A DNA stretch of 5,087 nt from JBOIBN01 sp050739575. GTDB lineage: Bacteria; Pseudomonadota; Gammaproteobacteria; JAKDMP01. Each line of letters begins with the position of its first letter. The first letter of the stretch is position 1. Of this stretch, positions 1 through 4,960 are shown piece after piece. Made by a program: the position numbers and the translations under genes. Below the pieces are notes generated by a model. The model was given only the letters and a program-made list of their open reading frames with translations, did not search any database and had not been told where the DNA came from. The stretch is taken from the NCBI GenBank assembly GCA_050739575.1, contig JBOIBN010000119.1, positions 1 through 5,087 on the forward strand. Reading direction: 5' to 3'.

Positions 1-1
1 C

Positions 2-451
2 GATATACCGGTGCTTTATCTCAGCCGTCATATTGTGCGGACAAAGATCGAGTACTATCGCCTGCTGCAGACAGTGCGTGAGCGCGGGGCGTGGGAAGAA
101 TGGGTGCTGTATATGCTTACAGCCGTCGAGCAAACGGCTCGCGAGACTATTGGCACGATTCACAAGATCGGGAAACTTCTGCTGTCCAGCAAACAGCGTA
201 TTCGCGCGCAGTACAAATTCTACAGCCAGGATTTAATCAACAACTTATTCAGCCACCCTTATACGAAGATAGGATTTATCCAGGAGGATTTAGGCGTCTC
301 GCGTCTCACGGCGACCAAATATCTGGAGGCCTTGGCTCAAGGGGGATTTCTCGACAAGCGTAAGGTCGGCCGGAGCAACTATTACATCAACGTTCCGCTT
401 TATCAGATATTGGTGGGCGCCGAGACCGAAGGCGAAACTCGCGAGCCGTGA
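2..451 (+). CDS. Fic family protein, C-terminal part (5' end outside window)
   Basis: The frame is open from the first base of the window (D-I-P-V-L-Y-L-S-R) to a TGA at 449-451, giving 149 visible residues. Full Fic proteins of this type are about 350-380 residues, so more than half, including the HPFxxGNG catalytic motif, lies upstream and cannot be checked. Seen here: the helical stretch YLSRHIVRTKIEYYRLLQ, then W-E-E-W-V-L-Y-M-L-T-A-V, both typical of the segment after the Fic core. A winged-helix DNA-binding-like domain follows (about visible residues 75-140: LINNLFSHPYTKIGF, DLGVSRLTATKYLEALA, GRSNYYINVPL). Fic enzymes transfer AMP or related groups to target proteins; the terminal winged helix is common in the chromosomal class and may bind DNA. 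The GTG at 11 is not the real start, because family similarity continues upstream of it. The family call is by recognition of conserved segments, and the target is unknown. Confidence 0.85.
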   Translation, partial: DIPVLYLSRHIVRTKIEYYRLLQTVRERGAWEEWVLYMLTAVEQTARETIGTIHKIGKLLLSSKQRIRAQYKFYSQDLINNLFSHPYTKIGFIQEDLGVSRLTATKYLEALAQGGFLDKRKVGRSNYYINVPLYQILVGAETEGETREP

Positions 452-601
452 TCCAGCGAAATCGCCACGGCCGGGAATGTACCGCGTGCTCAGGTGGCGC
501 TCGCATGACGAAGGCGATGCGGGTAGTTGGTTCGTTATTCAAATTCTGGTTGCAAAGTTTTGTGCGCAGAAACGAACGAGGGTCATCGGGAAACATGAGT
601 C
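452..601. other. Spacer between Fic gene and FAD dehydrogenase
   Basis: This 150-base stretch has no gene I can support. It should hold the promoter of the FAD dehydrogenase gene if that gene is not read through from the Fic gene. No convincing -35/-10 pair is visible. A 6-bp inverted repeat (GCCGTG 445-450, CACGGC 466-471) straddles the Fic stop codon but has no T-tract. A second 5-bp pair (CGCAT/ATGCG) occurs at about 503-522. Neither is strong enough to call as a terminator. Confidence 0.5.
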
Positions 602-2260
602 ATGGCGGATTCCAGTGATGTAATCGTGGTCGGCGCCGGTCTCGCCGGTCTGGTGGCCGCCACCGAACTGACGGATGCCGGCAAACGCGTGCTGGTGCTG
701 GATCAGGAGCCCGAACAAAGTCTGGGCGGTCAGGCATTCTGGTCGTTCGGCGGCCTGTTCTTCGTCAATTCGCCGGAACAGCGGCGCATGGGCGTGCACG
801 ATTCGCGCGATCTCGCGTGGTCGGACTGGCTACATACGGCGCGCTTCGATCGCGCCGAGGATCATTGGCCGCGCCAGTGGGCCGAGCATTACGTCGACTT
901 CGCCGCCGGAGAGAAACGCGCCTGGCTGCATGCGATGGGCATGCGCTGGTTTCCGGTGGTGGGTTGGGCCGAGCGCGGCGGTGCCGTCGCCACCGGGCCG
1001 GGCAATTCTGTGCCGCGTTTCCACGTGACGTGGGGTACCGGACCGGGCGTACTGAAACCCTTCATTCGTCGCGCACGCGAAGCCGAAGCCGCGGGTCGGT
1101 TGCGTTTTGCATTCCGTCATCGCGTCGATGGTCTGCTGATCGCAAACGGCGTGGTCGCCGGTGTGCATGGCGCGCGACTCGCGGACGATCCGATGGAGCG
1201 CGGCCGTCCCAGTTCGCGCAGCGTGGTCGGCGATTTCGAACTGCGCGCACAGGCGGTCATCGTCACCAGCGGCGGCATCGGCGGCGATCACGAGCTGGTG
1301 CGCAAGCATTGGCCTTCGCGCCTGGGCGAACCGCCGACGCACATGCTCACCGGCGTGCCCGCGCACGTCGACGGCCGCATGCTCGGCATCGCCGAGGCGG
1401 CCGGCGCGCAGGCGATCCATGTCGACCGCATGTGGCATTACGTGGAAGGCGTCGAGAACTGGAATCCGATCTGGCCGCAGCACGGCATCCGTATCCTGCC
1501 GGGACCGTCGTCGCTATGGTTCGACGCCGCCGGCAAGCGATTGCCGACGCCGCTGTGGCCGGGTTTCGACACGCTCGGCACACTCGCGCATCTGCGCCGT
1601 AGCGGTCACGACACCAGTTGGTTCATCCTCGACCAGACGATCATCAGGCGCGAATTCGCGCTGTCCGGTTCGGAACAGAATCCGGACCTCACCGGCAAGC
1701 ACTGGATTCAGGTGTTGGGCCGCGCCTTCGGCAAACAGGCGCCAGCGCCGGTGGAGGCATTCAAGCAGCACGGCCGCGATTTCATCGTGCGCAACACGCT
1801 GGAAGAACTGGTGGCGGCCATGAACGCGTTGGCCGGCAACGACCTGCTCGACATCGCGCACATCCGCCGCGAAGTGGAAGCCCGCGACGGCCAGTTCTCC
1901 AACGCTTTCGCCAAGGGCGGCCAGGTCATGGCCATGCACAACGCGCGGCGCTACCGCGGCGATCGCCTGGTGCGCGTCGCCAAACCGCACCGCATACTCG
2001 ATCCTGCTCACGGCCCGCTGATCGCCGTGCGCCTGCACGTCCTTACGCGCAAATCATTGGGCGGACTCGCCACGGATTTACAAGGCCGCGCCTTGCGTGC
2101 CGACGGCCAGCCGTTTCCCGGCCTCTACGCCGCGGGCGAAGTAGCCGGTTTCGGCGGCGGCGGCATGCACGGCTACGCATCGCTGGAAGGGTCGTTCCTG
2201 GGTGGCTGCCTCTTCTCCGGCCGCCAGGCCGGACGGAGCGCAGCGGCCGAAGTGTCCTGA
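602..2260 (+). CDS. FAD-binding dehydrogenase (Rv0785-like flavoprotein)
   Basis: A 552-residue flavoprotein, full length for its family. The N-terminus has a Rossmann dinucleotide-binding motif, VIVVGAGLAGLVAA (residues 7-20), with acidic D34/E36 at the end of the second strand, as expected for FAD binding. Further family blocks are GGQAFWSFGGLFFVNSPEQR (42-61), GNSVPRFHVTWGTGPG (134-149) and the C-terminal FAD-contact block GLYAAGEVAGFGGGGMHGY (507-525). These match the 'FAD-binding dehydrogenase' group that includes M. tuberculosis Rv0785 and is annotated by distant similarity to 3-ketosteroid dehydrogenase and fumarate reductase. I do not see the Y-P-G-P-G segment of true 3-ketosteroid 1-dehydrogenases, so the substrate is unknown. 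There is no signal peptide or membrane segment, so it is probably cytoplasmic. Start choice: an in-frame TGA at 596-598 lies just upstream, making ATG 602 the first start; GGGAAA at 588-593 is a weak ribosome site. Its 3' end is repeated at 2857-2968. Confidence 0.88.
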   Translation: MADSSDVIVVGAGLAGLVAATELTDAGKRVLVLDQEPEQSLGGQAFWSFGGLFFVNSPEQRRMGVHDSRDLAWSDWLHTARFDRAEDHWPRQWAEHYVDFAAGEKRAWLHAMGMRWFPVVGWAERGGAVATGPGNSVPRFHVTWGTGPGVLKPFIRRAREAEAAGRLRFAFRHRVDGLLIANGVVAGVHGARLADDPMERGRPSSRSVVGDFELRAQAVIVTSGGIGGDHELVRKHWPSRLGEPPTHMLTGVPAHVDGRMLGIAEAAGAQAIHVDRMWHYVEGVENWNPIWPQHGIRILPGPSSLWFDAAGKRLPTPLWPGFDTLGTLAHLRRSGHDTSWFILDQTIIRREFALSGSEQNPDLTGKHWIQVLGRAFGKQAPAPVEAFKQHGRDFIVRNTLEELVAAMNALAGNDLLDIAHIRREVEARDGQFSNAFAKGGQVMAMHNARRYRGDRLVRVAKPHRILDPAHGPLIAVRLHVLTRKSLGGLATDLQGRALRADGQPFPGLYAAGEVAGFGGGGMHGYASLEGSFLGGCLFSGRQAGRSAAAEVS

Positions 2261-2274
2261 CGCCGAAAAAGTGA
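2163..2274 (+). repeat. Direct repeat, copy 1: 3' end of the FAD dehydrogenase gene
   Basis: This segment covers the last 32 codons of the FAD dehydrogenase gene plus 14 bases past the stop. It matches 2857-2968 without gaps at an offset of 694. Within the 98 bases up to and including the stop, I count 10 mismatches (about 90% identity); 3 more fall in the 14 bases after it. The match begins sharply at GCATGCACGG and fades after 2274. The hicBA pair lies between the two copies. Confidence 0.9.
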
Positions 2275-2335
2275 ACGTCCGAATTAAACCCGCCGCCGAC
2301 CGCGTTATGACGATGGTACGCGGTGCATCCGGAAG

Positions 2336-2542
2336 TTATAAGTCGCGTTCAGACAAGCCCGCCAAATCCATGAGGTGTTTTTGCAGGCCAATTTTCAACG
2401 GGCGGTTTGCGTGTATGGGAACCGAAATTCTCGCGGTGTGCCCCGGCTTGCAAAAGATGTGGTGGCTACCTTGTACCCGTTTTAACGTCCAGCCGTTTTT
2501 CTGCAATGCGTGCGCGAGTTCCTTACCGCTGGCTGCCTTCAC
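2336..2542 (-). CDS. hicA: HicA-family mRNA interferase toxin
   Basis: A 68-residue protein of usual HicA size. HicA toxins are small double-stranded-RNA-binding-fold proteins that cleave mRNA and stop growth until neutralised by HicB. Seen: the N-terminal block SGKELAHALQKNGW (residues 5-18), the catalytic-histidine motif GSHH (25-28), then ARISVPIHANRPLKIG and a C-terminal L-x-x-A-G-L-S-E-R-D-L. All are hallmarks of the family. The start is GTG at 2542-2540, preceded on the minus strand by GGAG with 6 bases of spacing. The frame stays open upstream, but that extension is only the shadow of hicB. The gene overlaps the hicB stop by four bases (GTGA), implying translational coupling. It is convergent with the FAD dehydrogenase gene. 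No strong terminator follows; a 6-bp stem with a 12-base loop (2300-2323) has no T-tract. Confidence 0.9.
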   Translation of the reverse strand: MKAASGKELAHALQKNGWTLKRVQGSHHIFCKPGHTARISVPIHANRPLKIGLQKHLMDLAGLSERDL

Positions 2543-2745
2543 ACGGCGATCTCCAACACGCGATCGGTTTTCGAAGGCGGTTCGCCATTTTCGATGTCGA
2601 CCGCGAGACAGCCTTCGACGGCCTCGTAGAGATTGGCGAGAAGCTCCTCGAAGTTCTCGCCTTGCGTGACGCAGCCGGAAATCGAGGGCACTTCGGCCCA
2701 ATAGCCGCCTTCCTCGGCTTCGTGCACGATTACCTTGAGTTTCAT
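2539..2745 (-). CDS. hicB: HicB-family antitoxin
   Basis: A 68-residue protein with the HicB/UPF0150 pattern: M-K-L-K-V-I-V-H at the N-terminus, then GGYWAEVPSISGCVTQGENF (residues 13-32) and EELLANLYEAVEGCL. This is the partial RNase H-like fold that binds and inhibits HicA. It is a short form with no obvious separate helix-turn-helix or ribbon-helix-helix domain after the fold, so self-repression of the operon is not assured. I chose ATG 2745-2743 rather than an upstream start at 2766 because the family begins with M-K-L-K and a good ribosome site (GGAG, 8 bases of spacing) precedes it. hicB is promoter-proximal and hicA follows, the reverse of the classical hicA-hicB order but known in many genomes. 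The pair looks less GC-rich than the flanking metabolic genes, which fits horizontal acquisition. Confidence 0.9.
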   Translation of the reverse strand: MKLKVIVHEAEEGGYWAEVPSISGCVTQGENFEELLANLYEAVEGCLAVDIENGEPPSKTDRVLEIAV

Positions 2746-2771
2746 GTCATCATCTCCGAAGCACAAACTTC

Positions 2772-2788
2772 ATCATACTATGCTATAG
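2772..2788 (-). promoter_or_regulatory. Candidate hicBA promoter -10 and palindromic operator
   Basis: On the minus strand TATGAT (2777-2772) is a five-of-six match to a -10 box, about 27 bases before the hicB start. Two overlapping small palindromes lie on it: CATACTATG (2774-2782, plus strand) and CTATGCTATAG (2778-2788). Toxin-antitoxin operons are usually self-repressed by binding at such sites over the promoter. No good -35 is found 17 bases upstream (AACTCC), so this is a tentative call. Confidence 0.3.
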
Positions 2789-2800
2789 GTTCCGGGAGTT

Positions 2801-2844
2801 GGGGCCGGAGCCGCCTTCGAGGAGCGAAAAAAGGCTCTGGCCCT
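2801..2844. repeat. Inverted repeat (12-bp stem) upstream of hicB
   Basis: GGGGCCGGAGCC (2801-2812) pairs with GGCTCTGGCCCT (2833-2844) over 12 positions, two of them G-T wobbles in the plus-strand transcript. The loop is 20 bases and includes an A-run. It lies just before the junction with the repeated gene end at 2857. It could be a terminator that stops plus-strand reading, a repetitive extragenic palindrome, or an end of an inserted segment. The sequence alone does not decide between these. Confidence 0.55.
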
Positions 2845-2856
2845 GAGGTATCCCCA

Positions 2857-2968
2857 GCATGCACGGCTACGCATCGCTCGAAGGTTCGTTCCTGGGCGGC
2901 TGTCTCTTCTCCGGCCGCGAGGCCGGGCGCAGCGCAGCAGCCCAAGTGTCTTGACGTCGAAAGAATGA
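2857..2968 (+). pseudogene. Truncated second copy of the FAD dehydrogenase gene end
   Basis: This remnant encodes only the last 31 residues of an FAD dehydrogenase, from the family block MHGYASLEGSFLGG to the stop TGA at 2952-2954. Compared with the complete gene, 8 of the 10 base differences before the stop are synonymous; the two changes are Gln to Glu and Glu to Gln. The difference therefore built up while both versions were working genes, so this is the tail of a diverged homologue and not a recent local copying error. The similarity begins abruptly at 2857 after unrelated sequence. No ribosome site precedes ATG 2859, so I do not expect it to be translated. It is followed 46 bases later by the ornithine cyclodeaminase homologue, probably the original arrangement of the operon. 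Confidence 0.85.
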
Positions 2969-2990
2969 GTACTGACGCCGACTATCTCCC

Positions 2991-2995
2991 GGAGG
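2991..2995 (+). promoter_or_regulatory. Ribosome binding site of the ornithine cyclodeaminase homologue
   Basis: GGAGG lies four bases before ATG 3000. The spacing is rather short but the match is strong and it fixes the start of the gene. Confidence 0.7.
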
Positions 2996-2999
2996 TTAC

Positions 3000-4019
3000 A
3001 TGCAAGTCACCGTTATCGGACATCGCGAAGTCGTCGAACTGTTGCCCATGGCCGACTGCGTGGAAGTCATGGCGGAAATGTTCCGGACGCTGGGGCGGGG
3101 CGAAGCCATGTTCCCGCAGCGGCAGGTGATGCGACAACCGGATCGGCGCGGCGTGCTCGGATTGATGCCTTCCTGGCTGGGCAAACCGCCCGCGCTGGGC
3201 GCTAAGGTCGTCAGCGTTTTCCCCGGCAATACGGCAACGCGTTATGAATCGCATCAGGGTGCGGTGCTGCTCTTCGAAACCGGCAACGGCCGTTTGCTGG
3301 CGATCATAGATGCGAGCACGATTACCGCCATCCGCACCGCCGCAGTCAGCGCGCTTGCGACACAATTACTTGCGCGCGACGATGCGGGCGATCTTGCGAT
3401 CATCGGCGCCGGCACTCAGGCCGATCAGCATCTCGCCGCCATGCAAACCGTTCGACGCATACGTCGCGTGCGTGTCTGGAGCCGCGACGCCGATCGTGCC
3501 CACCGACTCGCCGAAGCGGCGACCGCGCGCTACGGACTTCCGGTCACGCCGACGGCAAGCGCCTGCGACGCGGTCACTGGCGCAAACCTCATCTGCACCG
3601 TCACCGGCGCCAAGGCACCGATCCTGCAAGGTGAATGGCTCGCGCCGGGAACGCATATCAATGCCGTCGGCGCGTCCGTGCCGCCGTTCCGCGAACTCGA
3701 CACGGCCGCAGTCGTGCGCAGCCGCGTGTTCGTAGATCGCAAGGAAACCGCCCTCGTCGAAGCGGACGACGTGCGCATTCCGCTGCAGGAAAATGCCATA
3801 GGAGAAGATCACATTCGCGGCGAGCTGGCCGATCTCGTGCTCGAACGTGTCATCGGCCGCACAGGCGCCGACGACATCACGCTGTTCAAATCCGTCGGAT
3901 TAGCAGTCGAAGACCTCGCCACCGCACAGCATGTTTACGATCGCGCCGTGGCAACAGACGCCGGCACCCGTATTAATTTCAGTCCCGAACGGCTTAACGG
4001 AAACGAAAAAGAGTTCTGA
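3000..4019 (+). CDS. Ornithine cyclodeaminase / mu-crystallin family NAD(P)-dependent enzyme
   Basis: A 339-residue protein of normal family length. Seen: an N-terminal substrate domain with the lysine block LGAKVVSVFPGN (residues 67-77; K69 aligns by eye with the catalytic lysine of the family) and ITAIRTAAVSALA (108-120; R112 a likely carboxylate-binding arginine). The Rossmann motif LAIIGAGTQADQH (132-144) follows, then ICTVTGAKAPIL (198-209) and HINAVGASVPPFRELD (219-234). The family includes ornithine cyclodeaminase, alanine dehydrogenase and ketimine reductases, all working on amino acids or cyclic imines with NAD(P)H. In Pseudomonas putida ornithine cyclodeaminase an aspartate (D228) in the V-G-G-D segment is catalytic; here the corresponding stretch reads V-G-A-S, so true ornithine cyclodeaminase activity is unlikely and an imine reductase or amino-acid dehydrogenase role is more plausible. 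The gene is probably cotranscribed with an FAD dehydrogenase upstream, suggesting linked oxidation/reduction steps. The substrate is unknown. Confidence 0.88.
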   Translation: MQVTVIGHREVVELLPMADCVEVMAEMFRTLGRGEAMFPQRQVMRQPDRRGVLGLMPSWLGKPPALGAKVVSVFPGNTATRYESHQGAVLLFETGNGRLLAIIDASTITAIRTAAVSALATQLLARDDAGDLAIIGAGTQADQHLAAMQTVRRIRRVRVWSRDADRAHRLAEAATARYGLPVTPTASACDAVTGANLICTVTGAKAPILQGEWLAPGTHINAVGASVPPFRELDTAAVVRSRVFVDRKETALVEADDVRIPLQENAIGEDHIRGELADLVLERVIGRTGADDITLFKSVGLAVEDLATAQHVYDRAVATDAGTRINFSPERLNGNEKEF

Positions 4020-4063
4020 CTATGATTCGGCGAAACCCCGTCCCCTCTACCGAGCTTTGGGAT
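4020..4063. other. Junction between chromosomal operon and cassette DNA
   Basis: These 44 bases separate the stop of the ornithine cyclodeaminase homologue from the outer core site of the attC. I see no gene, no second attC and no classical terminator. It is the distal side of the cassette array in the minus-strand reading direction. Confidence 0.4.
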
Positions 4064-4160
4064 ATCTAACGCCCGAGCCCAGGGGCGTTTGAGGCAGCGG
4101 CCAATTTTGCGGCAGCAAAATGGGTGACGGGTCGAACGTCCATGCAGCAATTAGTTAGAC
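4064..4160 (-). repeat. Integron attC recombination site (complete)
   Basis: Read on the minus strand, this 97-base site starts with GTCTAAC (4160-4154, matching the R'' core RYYYAAC) and ends with GTTAGAT (4070-4064, matching the R' core GTTRRRY). Between them lies an imperfect palindrome. The L'' arm GCTGCATGGACGTTCGA pairs with the L' arm TCAAACGCCCCTGGGC, and the L'' side carries one extra base, as expected for the extrahelical base that sets attC orientation. The centre folds as ATTTTGC/GCAAAAT around a four-base loop (4104-4121). Length and layout are those of an attC (59-base element). The unpaired base and the flanking gene both place it in minus-strand orientation. The site may also act as a transcription stop for the two convergent genes around it. 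Confidence 0.85.
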
Positions 4161-4919
4161 GGCTCAGTACTATTACGCACCGCTTGCAAATCTACGTTGC
4201 CAATGGACCTCAGCAAAGTTGCGGCCGTTTTCAGAATCCTTTCACGCCTCTCGCCAATATCCAACATCGGCAGGACACCGGAACCTCCAAATCCTACTGC
4301 AGCTGCAAGTTCGTTTAGGCACGCCAAGCAGCCTTCTCGTTGATACATTGCTCCAAGTGTGGGAATGCCTTTCGCATTATGTGACTGTGGGGAAACTCCA
4401 GGCGTTGGGTGTACTGCAACCTCGCAAAGCGATGAGTATTTCCCTTCATCAATCGGTATGAGCAGCTTCTCTGCTTCGAGTTTTAGCCTCACCTTGAGAG
4501 GAGAGTACTCACGAATGCGGGTGTGGTTGTCAGCAGTCAGCCAACGATCCCGCTCGCGAGGCCGATGAACAAACAACCAAAGCAAGTTTCCAAGTTCGCC
4601 AATGCTTCGCGTTAGACTAAGTGATTCGTCGTAGTAGCCGGTCAGCAGTAGCTTGTAAGAGCACACAGCGTGTGAAACCACTCGGCCGGCAATCCTTTCT
4701 CCGATATGGCTATTACCTTTGCATCCATATGCGCAGCAAGATTCACGATAGAGTAGCGACAGCAAGGTTCCAAGATTCTCTCGACACTTTGCGGCAGATT
4801 CGTCTAATTCGGGGAATCGTTTGTTACTGGTCGAAGCGCAATGGTTCTCGAATGGTATGAGCCATTCGAAGAAGCTAGCACCCTCGGGGAAGTCTTTGAG
4901 GCTCACGTCTGTTATCTAA
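4070..4919 (-). mobile_element. Integron gene cassette, 850 bp
   Basis: The cassette is bounded by the two recombination points G/TTAGAT, one in the R' core at 4914-4920 and one at 4064-4070. The repeated string TATCTAACGC (plus strand) occurs at 4063-4072 and 4913-4922, exactly 850 bases apart. Between them is one open reading frame that fills the cassette, with a leader of only 13 bases after the cut point, followed directly by an attC. This compact gene-plus-attC layout is diagnostic of an integron cassette. The cassette looks clearly less GC-rich than the chromosomal genes to its left. No integrase gene is in the window; given the orientation it should lie to the right if it exists. Otherwise this is an integrase-less attC cluster. 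Confidence 0.82.
4151..4906 (-). CDS. Cassette-encoded protein of unknown function
   Basis: A 251-residue protein I cannot name. The start is GTG at 4906-4904; an in-frame TAG inside the attC core (4918-4916) rules out anything further upstream, and no ATG is near. There is no clear ribosome site, as is common for cassette genes. The last codons (S-N, stop TAA 4153-4151) overlap the R'' core of its own attC. The protein is mostly helical and soluble-looking, with no signal peptide or transmembrane segment. Notable stretches are AVCSYKLLLTGYYDESLSLT and RSIGELGNLLWLFVHRPRER (about residues 80-120), YSPLKVRLKLEAEKL, a compact YSSLCEVAVHPTPGVSPQSH, and a C-terminal LNELAAAVGFGG. The charged or aromatic motifs C-E-V-A-V-H-P-T-P and G-Y-Y-D-E look like conserved positions of an uncharacterised family. 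Transcription must come from outside the cassette or from a weak internal promoter. Defence, toxin or metabolic roles are all possible for cassette genes, and nothing here selects one. Confidence 0.8.
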   Translation of the reverse strand: MSLKDFPEGASFFEWLIPFENHCASTSNKRFPELDESAAKCRENLGTLLSLLYRESCCAYGCKGNSHIGERIAGRVVSHAVCSYKLLLTGYYDESLSLTRSIGELGNLLWLFVHRPRERDRWLTADNHTRIREYSPLKVRLKLEAEKLLIPIDEGKYSSLCEVAVHPTPGVSPQSHNAKGIPTLGAMYQREGCLACLNELAAAVGFGGSGVLPMLDIGERRERILKTAATLLRSIGNVDLQAVRNSTEPSN

Positions 4920-4960
4920 CGCTGCGGCTCACAGGCGTCGAACTCGCAACGCAGCGGAGA
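4914..4960 (-). repeat. 3' half of a second attC site, cut by an insertion sequence
   Basis: On the minus strand the R' core GTTAGAT (4920-4914) is preceded by GACGCCTGTGAGCCGCAGC. Over the 25 bases ending in the core it matches the corresponding end of the complete attC at about 18 positions. The partner half (L'' arm and a RYYYAAC core) is not found further right: GCGTAAC at 4999-4993 is only a partial core match, lies in the transposase gene end, and its flank does not pair. The half site was therefore probably lost when the IS3-family element inserted. Outer limit approximate. Confidence 0.6.

Noticed and set aside
445..471. Hairpin at the end of the Fic gene as a terminator
   Set aside because: The stem is six base pairs with a 15-base loop and no following T-run, which is too weak for an intrinsic terminator call.
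595..618. ATG at 595 as a start or leader peptide before the FAD dehydrogenase
   Set aside because: It encodes only seven codons in another frame before a stop and cannot begin the dehydrogenase. No attenuator-like structure was seen.
830..1483. Long antisense open frame (217 codons) within the FAD dehydrogenase gene, with another at 1514-2038
   Set aside because: High-GC genes produce long open frames on the opposite strand. The translations show no family motifs, and the plus-strand frame is a full, recognisable protein.
2543..2701. N-terminal extension of HicA by 53 residues
   Set aside because: The extension is arginine-rich shadow sequence of hicB in another frame. The GTG at 2542 has a ribosome site and gives the standard HicA length.
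2407..3129. Plus-strand open frame of 240 codons across hicBA and the repeated gene end
   Set aside because: It crosses two minus-strand genes, the repeat (in the wrong frame) and the start of the next gene; its sequence resembles no protein I know.
4124..4860. Short plus-strand open frames opposite the cassette gene (starting at 4124, 4219, 4359 and 4621)
   Set aside because: All are short, lack recognisable motifs and ribosome sites, and lie opposite a single long frame that fits the cassette boundaries exactly.
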